The notes below the pieces were generated by a model. The model had not been told where the DNA came from and searched no databases. It saw only the letters and a program-made list of their open reading frames with translations. A program made the translations under genes and the position numbers. A DNA stretch of 64,000 nt from Avena insularis (Eukaryota; Streptophyta; Magnoliopsida; Poales; Poaceae), in assembly GCA_023614405.1 (NCBI GenBank), contig CM042691.1, positions 171,960,927 through 172,024,926 of the forward strand. The letters are read 5' to 3'. Each line of letters opens with the position of its first letter. The first letter of the stretch is position 1. Below are positions 11,463 to 24,000 of this stretch, piece by piece.

Positions 11463-12494
11463 CTAAACCTCTTCCAAAGGTATAATATCCTTCAAAGAAA
11501 TTTCTTCCATTTCTAGATGACATTTCTTAAGCTGACTCACATGAAACACATTATGGACAGCTGACAAAGACTCTGGCAATTCAATTTCATAAGCAACTTC
11601 TCCTTTGCGACTTAGAATCTTGAATGGCCCAACATATCTTGGGGCCAACTTTCCTTTGACTTCGAACCTCTTCACTCCACGAAGTGGTGACACTCTTAGA
11701 TAAGCTCTATCACCAACCTCATAGGTGACTTCTATACGCTTAGGATCTGCGTAGCTTTTCTGTCGGGACTGTGCTATCTTCAATCTGTCCTTAACCAACT
11801 TGACATTCTCTTCGGCTTCTTTGATAAGTTCTGGTCCGAACAAACTTGTTTCTCCCACACCATTCCATAATAATGGGGTGGTACACTTTCTCCCATAGAG
11901 AAACTCAAATGGTGCCATCTCAATGCTGGCTTGATAGCTGTTGTTATAAGAAAATTCTGCATAAGGCAGACTTTCATCCCAACTGTCTCCATAGTCTAGG
12001 GAACATGTCTTCAAGAATCTGATTAGTCCTTTCCGTTTGTCAATCAGTTTAGGATGAAAAGTAGTGCTGAATTCCAACCTCGTTCCCAATGACTCATGTA
12101 GCTGTCTCCAAAAATGGGATGTGAATTGAGTTCCCCTATCGGACAGAATACTCTTGGTCACTCCATGTAGACATACAATTCTACTCATATAGATTTTGGC
12201 CAACTTAGCACTTGTATAATTTGTCTTCACGGGTATGAAATGAGCCACTTTGGTTAGGCGATCCACTACCACCCAAATAGAATCATATCCTGACCTGGTC
12301 CTTGGTAATCCGGTAATGAAATCCATACCAATCTTGTCCCACTTCCAATCAGGAATAGGTAGTGGTTGAAGCAAACCTGCTGGTTTCTGATGTTCCGCCT
12401 TCACTCTACTACACACATCACACAAAGCAATATGTTCGGCGATGTCCTTCTTGAGATTATTCCACCAAAATCTTTCCTTCATGTCCATGTACAT
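11463..12494 (-). pseudogene. integrase of the chromovirus, catalytic region damaged
   Basis: A 343-residue frame, shifted by one base relative to the upstream RNase H frame (break near 12,500). The N-terminal zinc-binding HHCC domain is split by that shift: histidines lie upstream and CDVC lies here. The core shows WDKIGMDFITGLPRT (first Asp) and KSILSDRGTQF (second Asp). Past FHP the usual catalytic-Glu region reads KLIDKRKGLIRFLK, is about four residues short, and has no glutamate at the expected place, so the DDE triad looks incomplete. The C-terminal GPFKILSR ... VHNVFHVSQLKK block is intact and leads into the chromodomain. The frame ends at TAG 11,463-11,465. Confidence 0.88.
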
Positions 12495-12501
12495 TTTGGT
12501 G

Positions 12502-13557
12502 TTACCCGGATGAATGGAATATGAGAGTGTGTGCTTCTTGCAAAATCAGTTTCCGAAGCTCCGGATCTTGTGGAACACAGATACGTTTCCCATGCCATAA
12601 AGTACCCTGTTCGTCTTCATGGAACCCTTTGGCTTTTCCTTTGCCAATCTTTTCTTTAATCTCTTCAATTTCCTTATCAATCTTCTGGGCTTCTTTGATC
12701 TTGTCCAACAAAGTGGGTGGAACATCCAAAGACATGAGATGTCCTTCAGGCACAATCTCCAATCTGAGATCTCTAAATTGGACACACAAATCATCTGGCA
12801 ATTCTCCTTTGGTAAGGACATTCACAAAAACCTTACGACTTAGAGCATCCACTACAACATTTGCTTTATCGGGATGGTATTGCAAACTTAACTCATAGTC
12901 CTTGATGAGCTCTAGCCATCTTCTTTGTCTCATATTAATTTCCTTCTGGGTGAAAATATACTTCAAACTCTTGTGATCTGTGAACACTTCACAACGCTTT
13001 CCCAAAAGATAGTGTCTCCATGTTTTGAGTGCATGGACAACAGAGGCTAACTCCAAATCATGAGTAGGATAGTTCACTTCATGAGTTTTGAGTTGTCTCG
13101 AGGCATAAGACACAACTTTTCCTTCTTGCATAAGTACTGCACCCAAACCATGATGAGATGCATCACAATATACTTGGAAATCTTTTTCCAAATCTGGCAA
13201 ACACAATACTGGTGCTGTCAAAAGTCTCTTGTTCAATTCCTGAAAGCTGATTTCACAACCTTCAGACCAAGCAAATTTCTTGTCTTTCTTTAGCAATTCT
13301 GTCATAGACTTGGCAACCTTAGAGAAATTCTCAATGAACCTTCTGTAGTAACCTGCTAAGCCAAGGAAACTACGAACTTCTTTCACTGACTTGGGAGATT
13401 CCCATTCAGTTACAGCTGAAACTTTAGCAGGATCAACTGCTACACCATCTTTTGTCATAACATGTCCAAGAAATCCAACTTCATTCAACCAGAATTCACA
13501 CTTGCTGAATTTGGCATACAATTTATGCTCTCTAAGCTTATCAAGTATCAAACGCAA
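12502..13557 (-). pseudogene. reverse transcriptase C-terminus and RNase H
   Basis: A 351-residue frame continuing the reverse transcriptase after a TAG. It has the thumb/connection motif [16 protein letters not shown] and [20 protein letters not shown]. RNase H shows all expected acidic positions: [46 protein letters not shown] and VVVDALSRK. This part looks intact. It ends at TAA where the frame breaks just before the integrase HHCC domain. The product would degrade RNA in the RNA-DNA hybrid in the particle. Same frame as gag and the first RT part. Confidence 0.9.
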
Positions 13558-13569
13558 ATGTCCTTCATG

Positions 13570-14532
13570 CTATTCTTTGCTCTTGGAGTAGATCAAAATG
13601 TCATCGATGAAAACGACAACAAACTTATCAAGAAATTCCATGAACACCTTGTTCATCATATTCATAAAGTATGCTAGAGCATTGGTCAAACCAAATGGCA
13701 TCACGGTATACTCATACAATCCATACCTTGTGGTGAAAGTTGTCTTAGGTATGTCTTGTTCTCTTATCTTGAGTTCGAAATAACCTGACCGGAGATCAAT
13801 CTTTGAGAACACACAAGCTCCTTCTAACTGATCAAACAAGTCATTGATTCTGGGCAAAGGGTATTTGTTCTTGATAGTCACCTCATTGAGTGAACGGTAA
13901 TCTATGCATAACCTTTGACTTCTATCTTTCTTTTCCACAAACAAAACTGGGGCTCCCCAAGATGAAGAACTTGGTTGAATAAATCCTTTCTGCAACTGCT
14001 CTCCGAGTTGTTTCTTGAGTTCTTTCGGTTCATCAACTGACATCTTGTACGGTCTCTTTGCTATTGGTCCAGATCCTGGTAGCAAATCAATAAGGAACTC
14101 CACATCTCTATCTGGTGGCATTCCGGGCAATTCTTCCAGAAACACATCCGGATATTCACTCACAATTGGCACACTGTCTATGCTAACCCCCTTAAGAGAA
14201 TTTAGCTTACTCCCTTTTGATTCAAAGTTAGACTTGAATTTAATCCGTTTTCTATCCGGGGTTGTGAGTGCAACAGTACGATTAGCACAATCTAGTACTC
14301 CTTCATACTTAGCCATCCAATCCATTCCCAATATTACGTCTAGTCCTTGGGAATCTAGGATTATCAGACTCACTGGAAACTTATGCTTTCCAAACTCTAT
14401 TACTAGATCCCGGCATCCAAGACTTACTATCATATCTCCACCTGGAGAACTAACTTTTATTGGACACCCAATGTTTTCAGTTGGAAACCCATTTCTATCA
14501 ACAAATGCTTTTGATATGAATGAATGCGATGC
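13570..14532 (-). pseudogene. protease and reverse transcriptase N-terminal part
   Basis: Gag, this segment and the next RT segment share one reading frame, so a Gag-Pol fusion of the usual chromovirus kind is implied. Protease: the active-site region is broken at its start (see gag stop) and only the 'ASHS' end of it remains; the C-terminal [11 protein letters not shown] motif is present. [63 protein letters not shown], and the catalytic box [14 protein letters not shown] (FIDD). One notable change is [10 protein letters not shown], where proline is normal after 'NA'. It ends at TAG 13,570-13,572, in a region that continues in frame. Confidence 0.9.
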
Positions 14533-15750
14533 TCAGATCAAAAGAACAAATGCTGGAATAGAATTGAGTCTGAACTTACCAAAGACATCAGGCTCCTCAT
14601 AAATTTCCTCCACATTGATGTGGTTCACTTGTCCCTTCTGAAAAGGGTTGGGCTTGTTGGGTCCTTCAACTTTCTTTTCTGGGCATTCATTTGCATAATG
14701 CCCCATCTTCTTGCACTTGAAGCATTCAACCTGACTAATGTCCTTCTTGACAGGCTGGCTTCCACTACCACTTCCATTTCCACTGTGGTGGCTCTTATAT
14801 CCACCCTTGTGGTTCTTGTACTTGTCATTGTCATGACTACGGTGATGCTTGTTGTCATGACAGTTGTGGTTGTGGTGCTTGTTGAATTTCCCATGTTTGT
14901 GGGATCCTGAGCTTCCACTATCATCATAATGGGAATGCTTGTGAGACGATCCCGAGATGTGCTTGTCCGAGTGCTTTCTCTTCCTGCTCTCAACTTGCTT
15001 CATTTTGTTCTCCAAGATAGCAGCCTTATCACAAAGATACTGATAAGTGGGAACATAGGCCACAGCTAACTGCAGGTTCAGTTCATCATTCAAGCCTTCA
15101 AGAAATTTTTCCTTTCTCTTTGCATCGGTGTCAACTTCATCCGGTGCATAACGCGCCAGATTGTTGAACTCCTCAATATATTCAGCCACGCTGCGGTGGC
15201 GCTGCTTCAGGTTATGAAACTCTTTCTTTTTCAGACTCATCACTCCAGATGAGATATGAGCAGTACGAAAGCCATCCTCACAGATAGCCCATGTCACATC
15301 TTCTATGGGAGTGGTGATCTGGAAGTTATCCCACCAGGTGGCGGCTGGTCCTTCCAGCAAGTGTGCTGCAAATCTGACCTTTTCTGCATCAGTACAACCC
15401 ACAGTTACCAAGTCCTTGTTCACAGAGCATAGCCAATCATTGGCTACCATGGGATCAGTCGTTCCTGAGAACTTTGCTGGCCTCAATCTCAAGAACCTGG
15501 TAAGCATGTCAAAACCTGGTGGGTTGTTGTTGTTGTTATTGTTGTTATTGTTATTGTTATTGTTGTTGTTGTTGTTTTGGTTCTGGATGAACATCGTCAT
15601 CATTTGCATCAACTGAGTCTGGGCTATCATCATTTGCTGCATTTCTGGAGTGATGTTGTTGTTGTTTGGGTTTGGGTTGGCACGACGGGGAGGCATCTGT
15701 GGTTTGTTCAATAGAGATAAGTATGAGATACCCATAGATGTTTCATGCAC
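14533..15750 (-). CDS. gag: gag of the chromovirus
   Basis: A 405-residue frame. The more likely start is Met19 (15,696), since chromovirus Gag usually begins MPPRR, as here. Features in order: a Pro/Asn-rich N-terminus with about 18 consecutive Asn encoded by an AAC/AAT microsatellite (15,525-15,580); the capsid-like gag domain (FSGTTDPMVANDW ... LLEGPAATWWDNF ... VMSLKKKEFHNLKQ ... SVAEYIEEFNNLARYAP); a His/Lys/Ser-rich stretch; and a CCHC zinc knuckle CFKCKKMGHYANECP that binds RNA. The frame ends in TGA (14,533-14,535) exactly at the protease active site, a lesion rather than a natural stop. Gag itself looks complete and could assemble particles. Confidence 0.9.
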   Translation of the reverse strand: MHETSMGISYLSLLNKPQMPPRRANPNPNNNNITPEMQQMMIAQTQLMQMMTMFIQNQNNNNNNNNNNNNNNNNNNPPGFDMLTRFLRLRPAKFSGTTDPMVANDWLCSVNKDLVTVGCTDAEKVRFAAHLLEGPAATWWDNFQITTPIEDVTWAICEDGFRTAHISSGVMSLKKKEFHNLKQRHRSVAEYIEEFNNLARYAPDEVDTDAKRKEKFLEGLNDELNLQLAVAYVPTYQYLCDKAAILENKMKQVESRKRKHSDKHISGSSHKHSHYDDSGSSGSHKHGKFNKHHNHNCHDNKHHRSHDNDKYKNHKGGYKSHHSGNGSGSGSQPVKKDISQVECFKCKKMGHYANECPEKKVEGPNKPNPFQKGQVNHINVEEIYEEPDVFGKFRLNSIPAFVLLI

Positions 15751-15926
15751 AATACATCACATAATCAATCACAAAAACATGCAACATAATGATAAAGGTT
15801 CAACAACCAGATAACAAGTTCGCAAAGTAAAACACACACAAATAACAAGCCATCCACATGTTGGATGGTCAAATAACAAGTTCCCAGCAACAAGTATGAT
15901 AATAAATGATAAATGAGTAGTCAAAT

Positions 15927-16715
15927 CTACTCCTCGGCATCAACCTCCTCCTCGACAAAGGTAAGACCTGTGTTCTCCATCGCGGTCTTGTATTCCTCAA
16001 CACTGGTGGTCAAGGTCTCTATCTTGGCTTTGAGAGCCCTCTTCTGGGAACGAAGCCTCTCAATCACCATCTGCTGATGCTCGAGCTCGAAGTCCTTGAC
16101 CTGCAGTTCTTCAGTCATGTCCTGGATCTTCTTGTTCCTATCCTGGACTCGCTTCTCCTGACTCTCGAACTTTGCCTCCATCTCCTTGACTATCTCATCT
16201 TGCTCCGCGAAGAGCTTGTCCTTCTCGCGAAGCTGCACCTGGAGTTCGTCATTGTTGAGCATGACGTTGGTCCTATCAGAGTCCACGTGCCTAATGAGAG
16301 CCTCTAAGTCCTGGAGGTATAGGCGAATCGGCTCCGTTGTCTCCCTCGAAGTGTCCTCGAAGTCGATGGACTCTCCATCCTCATCACGTCTACCGAAGAT
16401 GTAGAAGTGAGTACCTCTAACCTGTCGAGAGTGTCTCCCCAGCAGACGTCCTATCAGATCCTGCATGACTACCTCAAGGCCTCTCTCCTTGTCATCGTGC
16501 ATGAGCTTGAAGACGATGGCATCCGTGGTAGGCTCAGTCTAGCGTCCGGGCTGGTTGACCTTGAAACCCCAAAGGTCTTTCCTCTCAAACTTGGTGAGGG
16601 GAAGCACCATGATGGTAGGAAGAGGGAGATTGAGCAAAGTAGTAAGCTCAACAATACGAGGACCAAAGCGAGTTCCCTGGAACTCCTCAATAGTGCTGAT
16701 GGTAACAGTAGGCAT
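15927..16715 (-). pseudogene. accessory ORF 2: coiled-coil protein upstream of gag, one TAG
   Basis: ATG at 16,715 opens a 262-codon frame with a TAG at 16,539-16,541 (codon 59); the long open part is 16,502-15,927. The N-terminus (TISTIEEFQGTRFGPRI, TTLLNLPLPTIMVLPL) looks globular and conserved. After the stop come DLIGRLLGRHSRQVRGTHF and SIDFEDTSRETTEP, and the last 120 residues are a long heptad-rich coiled coil (LQVQLREKDKLFAEQDEIV ... LEHQQMVIERLRSQKRALK), ending in an acidic tail. It is on the same strand as gag, between primer site and gag, where most chromoviruses have only leader. No known function. The proper codon periodicity on both sides of the stop argues it was once translated. 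Confidence 0.75.
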
Positions 16716-16913
16716 CTATTTATAAGATATAAAAAGTTAGAACAACACAATTCAAGATAAAACACAAGGCAAAACATCACATACATATCCTTGGAAATCA
16801 AAACACACAAGTCATGGCATACATGGATCCAATACAACAACCAAGGTTCAACTTATTTTAAGCAACATTTGGAAAATAAGGTGATAAGTGGTGGTCCAAC
16901 TAACGAAGTACGT

Positions 16914-17420
16914 TTAAAATCCTATCTCACTGGATCTGTTGGCTAACATAATGTTTCTAGAAGCAATCAGTCTATCTTGCTCACATGACTCCATCACTAA
17001 GTCTATAATGTCTCCTCTTAAGGTTTGGTTGGTATCCTCCAACTCTTGGGTATGTTTCTTCTCTTCTTTTAGGATATTTTGGATGTTGAACATTCTGCAC
17101 TTCACTCTTTCACCAAGTTCCTTGATGGTCCTCCAAGCTGCATCCCTTGCTGAATCAAAGAATGTAGTGTGCACCACTGAATTGGTGAACATGCAGAATC
17201 CTGATTCCTTGTGGTTGTCTTCCTTGTTTTTATACAAGTGAAGTTGCACCCACCAATACTAAACTCCTTCATCCATCACAGGAAAACCTTTGTACACAGC
17301 TGCACCATGTATTTCCATTGCAACCATGAGGTCCTTGAGAGCCTTGGGGAATTCTGTCTCACACTCCAAAGTCATTGTCATGAGTGGTCCTTTCCTCACG
17401 CCTTCGTTGATGGAGTTCAT
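16914..17420 (-). pseudogene. accessory ORF 1: small helical protein upstream of gag, one TAG
   Basis: ATG at 17,420 opens a 168-codon frame broken by TAG at 17,259-17,261 (codon 54); the open remainder is 17,249-16,914. Before the stop: GVRKGPLMTMTLECETEFPKA and GAAVYKGFPVMDEG; after it: WWVQLHLYKNKED, FDSARDAAWRTIKELGERVK and a coiled coil with KEEKKHTQELEDTNQTLRGD. It begins about 130 bp after the primer site and precedes accessory ORF 2 by about 200 bp. I do not recognise a characterised family. The preserved frame across a single TAG indicates a formerly coding gene. Confidence 0.7.
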
Positions 17421-17546
17421 CTACAATTAGAGATGAGAAAGAAGATTAGAAAAGTTTACGAGAGGAATAGACAAGCGTAGAAGTTGTTGAAAAATTTTCC
17501 TTAGTGGTTTCCAATCCTAGGGTCATAATCCTACAGGCAACACAGT

Positions 17547-17558
17547 GCTCTGATACCA
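17547..17558 (-). other. primer binding site, initiator Met-tRNA type (chromovirus)
   Basis: TGGTATCAGAGC on the minus strand, two bases inside the 5' LTR, matches the 3' end complement of plant initiator methionine tRNA used to prime minus-strand DNA. Confidence 0.92.
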
Positions 17559-19394
17559 TCTGTAAGATCCCTCCTTTATAAAGGAAAAGGATCCCTGTGA
17601 TTGCAATGCTAGTCCCTGGATCATTGCTAGCATCCACAGTTTAAGATGAAGTACACAGAAAAACAAAGGTCATTATTACAATCATTCCAGAGACAAATAT
17701 AGTCTTTACAACTCCAAGGCCACAGGCCTAGTACAAGAGTTTGAATAAGTAAATAAATAAAAGTCTTCATCTTCATGTGCCACAGGCAAACATGTTGAGT
17801 GTAGACTCATGACTCCTAATCCTCATCGGAGTAACCTGCAACATCACAAGTTACAGCCACAGTGGGTCAATACATTGGAATAGTATTGGCAAGTGATACC
17901 TTAGTATAATTTAGGTGGACTAGATACTATATGCAATTTGGCTAAGTGTAGCTTGGCTTGCTTTGCTCAAAATAGGTTTTGCCTATTAGTTGAAATCACT
18001 AAGTTTTTCTTTGTCAAAACTTTTCCCAAGGAACCACCAATAGACATTGAGGTCCTTCACCCTTGTTCACCCACAAGTTTTACTTAGAAATTGGGATGAG
18101 GAGATTCTTGATAGCTTCCATGTCTTGATGCTCAAGTTGTCCTTTTCCAGGGACATGGCTAAGTACTTAGATTCTTCCATCTACATAGGTTGTGCACTTT
18201 CCCCACCAGACTTGATTTTCACCAAGACAGGACCTTTCAGAAGCCTTCCCTTAGACCAAATGGACGCGCTCCAACCTATCATTCCCACTACCACCAACTG
18301 TCCAAATGGCTAAGTTCTAGCAACCTATATGATCCAGGCAGAGCCCATATTGCCAAGTGGCTGCACTAGAAGCTTCTCAACACTTGGCCTCTAAAATCTC
18401 TTTGTTCATGGGTGGCTTTCCACAAGTGAGATACACAAGGTTCACCAGTCCCCTGGCCTTGTGTAACCACTCAGCACAAACCATTCCTTCCATTCCACCC
18501 AGGTGTTTCATTTACTTAGTTGTTTTATTAGGCAAAACACAAGTCCAAAGACTTAGAAATATTTTCATCATAGCATGTATATTTCACCAACCCTTGGTTG
18601 CTACTAGCTAGGCTAAGCATGGCATAGATAAGCATCTTAACTTAGAAATTTCCTAGCAATTCTACAACTACTAGGATTTCCCAACATGGCATAAAAGCAA
18701 AATATAGCATGCAAGACTAGCAAAATATTTCTATTGCTTATTAGAAAACATAGGGATAAAAATATTCATGAAGTACCACTTGCCTTGGTAGTTTGGAGAG
18801 TAGCTACACTCCTCACAATCACAATCACTAGCACCAAAATCTACACAAAGAATCATATCCACAAATCACATACAAAACATATACAAACAAAAATATATGA
18901 ATGCATGCAATATGATATGTGATGATTTTTAAAACTCCACAAAGCAAGTGTATAGTAATGGTTCATCAACAAGTTAAAAACTTGCCAAACAATATTTATT
19001 TAAATCCTAAAACATTTCTTAAACAATTCATATACTCAAATTAGCCCTACACAAGTTTCTGCAAATAAAACCATTTTAACAGAAGCAAAACATTAAACAC
19101 ATTGCATATTTAGAAAGGGCTTGTTCTCCTGATTCCAATGATATAAAATTTGTCAAATTCTAACATGGGGATCAAAAGTTATAGCCAAAACAAAATCAAA
19201 CTTCTAATAGATTCAAATGCTGTTTTTAAATCCAAACAGCTGCCACGCGTCTTAATCTAATTGGTCTGCCCGCTTCGCCAGATCGCTCCCCGTCACCGTT
19301 AGATCAACATAATCTGCACGGCCCAGATCTACTCGTAACGGTTCGTTAAGTGATCTAATCTCGCACGCTGGATCCAGATCCAATGGCTCTGGAT

Positions 19395-19399
19395 CAAAC
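19395..19399. other. target-site duplication CAAAC (left)
   Basis: caaac here and at 27,735-27,739 flank the copia element; the undisturbed chromovirus LTR at about 9,909 has a single copy. Confidence 0.92.
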
Positions 19400-21097
19400 T
19401 GTAGGGTTCGCAGCATAGAAAACAAAAAATTTCCTACGATGGGAACATCTAAGTACCAAGATCTATCTACTGGATACAAGCAACGGGTGGATATACATCC
19501 ATAGAATACATACCCTCGAAGACCGAATAGCATTAATGAGGTTGTACTCGTGGATGATGTAGACGAACGTTTGCCGATCTCAAGATCGTGATGAAGTCCA
19601 TCTGGTCCAGCCGGTCCAGAACGATCAAGTCCAGCACCTCAAAGAAGTGGTGCATCCGTGATCGCCCACACGTACGGGTACCCCGACAACCTCCGTGCCC
19701 TCGCTCCAGCGAAGCAGTGGAAGCAACAAATCCTTCCAGAAAAAGCCATCGGGAATATGTATCTCGCTGATCCGAGACCATGGGGAAATTCTAAAGGGGG
19801 GAGAGAGATCCTTCGCGAGGAGGTGTGCTTTGAGAGGAGGAGAGGGGGGCCTTTTATAGGGGAGAGGATGGAACCCAAGGGGCATGGCGCCCAGCCATGG
19901 GTCTGCCCCCACCTCTTCCACATTCACGTGGGTGGAGCTCCCACTCAAAATGAAAAGCCTCCACTCCCATTAAAAAGCCTCCACTCAAAAATCCACTCAC
20001 ATGCATTAAATTTCCACCAAATTTAATGCAAGATCTCATTTAAATAAAACTCTTTTATTTATTTATTCAGAATTTTAAGTTAATTACTTTAATTAACAAA
20101 CATTCACATAAAACCCCTTACAAAATTTCAATTTCACATGCAGAACCAGTTTCAGCAATTTCAACCGAAACAGTTCCGGCGTCTAGTGAAATAAATTCCT
20201 GCGCTTTTCTTTTCTTTTTTTGGCATATCATTTGCTCCGAATGGTGTCGGTATCCCTTAAGTGTGTCACCCTATGGTTCGCGAATAATGTAGACATGATC
20301 GAGACCCCTCTTCGATCAATAATCAGCAGCGAGACCTAGAGATCCGTACTGACTCCCACACATTCAACGATGACTTCTGTGATCGTGTGAACCTTTTACG
20401 CTAGTATCTTAATCCCTTTGTTTCACGATATATTACATGTCTGATTTTCGATCATCGGTATCTCCATACCTAGTTTGATCTCGTTACCGACATGCACTCT
20501 TTTCTCGTTCCCGTGATATAACATTCCAGTGATCAAATCACTTGCTTGCAAGCTAATCAATGTGATATCACCGAGAGGGCCTAGAGCATATCTATCCGTC
20601 ATCGGGATGAACAAATTCCACTCTCGATCCATGGGTCTCAACTTAACAGTTTAGTAGTTCTGAAGCCATCTTTATAATCACCCAGTTACGATGTGACGTT
20701 TGATGTCATCGAGAAACTCTTCTGGTGTTAGTGATTGACATGATCTCATGGTCTAAGGATTAGGATCACTTCGTAAGTTGTTATAGCAATATAAACTCAA
20801 TAACTTTGATTGTAATGCTATACTTCGGATGAATGTTCATCACATCATTACACTAATGTTGTGACCTCGTTATTAACAACATCCAATGTCCATGATCAGG
20901 AAACTTTGATCATCATCTTAATCAACGAGCTAGTTTATAAGAGAGGCATAACTAGGAACTTCCTTTTTGTTTATTAAACACACATGTATCAAAGTTTCCG
21001 TATTAATACAATTATAGCATGTAAAATAAACATTTATCATAAATAAGGAATACGATAATAACCACTTTATTATTGCCTCTCGGGCATATTCCCTTCA
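19400..21097 (-). repeat. 3' LTR of the copia element
   Basis: 1,698 bp, starts tgtagggttc and ends ccttca on the plus strand. It aligns end to end with 26,039-27,734 with scattered substitutions and no large indel. Confidence 0.93.
19850..19859 (-). promoter_or_regulatory. copia LTR TATA box
   Basis: ctataaaagg on the minus strand, in a C-rich context followed by a pyrimidine-rich leader. The identical box in the other LTR is 26,488-26,497; that copy would drive the element because the 5' LTR is the right-hand one. Confidence 0.75.
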
Positions 21098-24000
21098 GTC
21101 TCCCACTTGCACTAGAGACAATAATCTAGTTTGAAAACTTTGCGTATTGAACACCTATGGCTTTCTGGTGTTCCATATATGCAACTGCAAGTGGTTAACA
21201 TAATCTACGGATCTGATGCTTTCAGGTCCGTGTGTATTTGCATGTCTTTGCGTCTCCACGCATCACTCATTCTCCAATGAGATGACATTGTATAAATTTG
21301 GTATTTTGGTGAGACCTTTAGTTCCTTGGGGTTAAACCATGTCGATACTATTGTTGTACAATATATCTTTAGTGTTAGCCCGTTGCGAACAACACCTTAG
21401 TTTGATAACAAACTACTTGACACAAATTCCCTCCTTTGCTGCTACTATAGTAGTCATATACTTAGCCTTTTGTTGTAGTATTCGTCACAATGTCTTAACT
21501 TTGGATTTCATCCAAATTCATCATGGAATCTCCTTTCCATTACATTGTGCCACCCATAGTTTAAATTGAGATAAACTTAATTTGTATCTTGTGACAAACC
21601 TAGTATCAATGTAACGCTTTACAATGAACTATTTGTAATTGTTTGTCACCTCTACACAAATATATTCTTAGTTCTTCCAAAATATCATAAGAATTTCCTT
21701 ACTATTGTCCAATGATCAATTTATGATTCATTCTGGTATATGCTCATAACACTTAGAGCATAGGACATATCTGTATGTGTACATATCATGGTATGATTAA
21801 TCAAAACATTCTTGTGATTTCACTCATCAAGTGTCAAAGCACTTGAATCTTGTTTCACTTATCAAGTGTCGATACACTTGAATCTTGATTAAATTCCTCT
21901 CCATGCAACAAGAACTATTTCTTGTTGTTTCTATATTGAACTCCTTCAATATCTCATATATGTACGTTTGGCACAACCATATTGGCGTCACAGTCTATCC
22001 ACTATAGACATTCACGCTAAATATTCGGGTTTTGCCTAAGTATTTCATCAAAATGAAATTCTTAACCTTTGTCAATAAAAGATACAACATTTCTAATCAA
22101 TAAGATGTCCTCCACATAATGTATTAGAAATATGTCTCAGCGCTCCCACTTAATTTCTTGCAAATGCAAGCATCTTCATCGTCTCCTGATGAAAACTCCT
22201 TTTCATTAAGGTGAAGATTCCAACTCCGCGATGCTTACTTCAACCATTGAAGTTTGCATGCCCTTTTAGCATCCTTTGAATTGAACAAAACCCTTTGGAC
22301 CGTGTCATGTACACGTCCTAGGTAACCATTCTATTAGAAGAACTTTGTTTTGTTTATTCATTTACCATATACCAAATTATATGTAGTGGTTGCTACTTTA
22401 ATTCGTCCAGACTAAATATCGCTATGAAAGATCCAATCTTGTCATAGTCAACTCCTTGAACATTGTCGTAAAATACTTTACGACATGTCGACTATTTCAT
22501 AGATGTGAAACATCCATGTCTATTTCTTTATAGATCCAAATACGACTGATAGGTTTTTACACCTTTCCGGAGGGTCTTCCAAGTTCAAAACTTGATTTCT
22601 CGTGTATGGAACTATCACGGATTTTATGGCTTCAAGCCATTTGACGGAGTCAGGGCCCATCATCGCTTCTTTGCATGTAGTCGGTTCATCATTGTCAGAC
22701 AATAATGATTTACTCTCAAATCTTAGCATTTGATTGTTTAACCGACCGACTTGGTTCAATAATAACTTAGATCTCCGTGACCACAACCTTTGAGGCACAT
22801 AAGCTATGAGCATTATGGCAGCCTTCGGAATGATTTCCGGCGCTGCGCAACTCAGCACATTTAGCTAAGGTTCGTTAACCTTATCAAAGTTCTATTGTCC
22901 TCCCACTTAACTTTTGCGAAAAATTCCTTTTTCAAGAAACTTCACATTTCAAGCGACAAAACCTTTTTGTCCTTGGTGTTATGGAGGAATAACCAATTGT
23001 TATTCGAAATAACCTACAAAGACATGCTCATCCGACTTCGGTTGTAAACATCTTACTTATGTTTAGCATACCAAAATTTAAGAAATGACAACTTGGGTTT
23101 TACCCCAAACCATAACTTCCATGGTGTCATTTCAACGGATCAAGATGGAGCTCTTTTCAGTGTAAAAGCGGAAGTCTCTAAATCTTTAGTCTTTTAAAAC
23201 ATAATGGCAGTTTTATAAATAACACCTTTGATCCAACCATGTCAAACAAGGTTTCATTAGAAATCTCAAACACTCCATACTCCTATGGTGTTTCGGGAGA
23301 TGTAAATCTAGGTGTTTTGCTAAACTTGCAACTCAAATAAATCCCTTTATGATAAAATCATAATTCATTTACTTTCTTGTTACACTTGTAACTCAAACAA
23401 ATCCCTTATGATAAAATCAAAACCATTTATTTTCTTGTTACAATGATTTTCCACTTCATCTTGAAAGTGTTTGAAACATTTTCAAATATTTCATACTTCA
23501 TCCTCATTAAGTGAAAATTCAGTCAAATTTCCGGAGAAAGTATATGAAGTTGAAACCCATCGCTTACGACTACACATAATGGACTAGATATATCGATATG
23601 TATAAATTCCAATATTTTAGTCGTTCGTTCTTCTTTGGCCTTTGAATGAAGTTTTAATTATCCCGAGGAAAGTCTCACAAGCGTCATTTGATCAAATCGA
23701 AGACTCCAAAAATCCATGAAAATGGAGATTCTTCATGTTTTCTTTCCAATATAATTTAAACAGCAATGTCACTTCATAAGTGATCTTTCAATCATTTGTC
23801 TTGTGACATTTTAGCATTAAGTTTTATCGATGTGATTTCTCCAACTAGATTTGTAAATCATCCATCTTATATGGAATACGGTAATTATTTGAACAACCTT
23901 TGTTCTCATAATACCTGATTCAAATAAACAATTATTAAAACAAATCTTGAAGTCAATCTTTGATGTCAACGAGAAATACAAACAACGCTTTGTTTGTTTT

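Noticed and set aside
15305..15616. Plus-strand ORF with a long Leu run
   Set aside because: Antisense shadow of the Asn microsatellite in gag.
19588..20039. Overlapping ORFs in the copia LTR
   Set aside because: Present in both LTRs by duplication, in multiple frames, without domain or start context.
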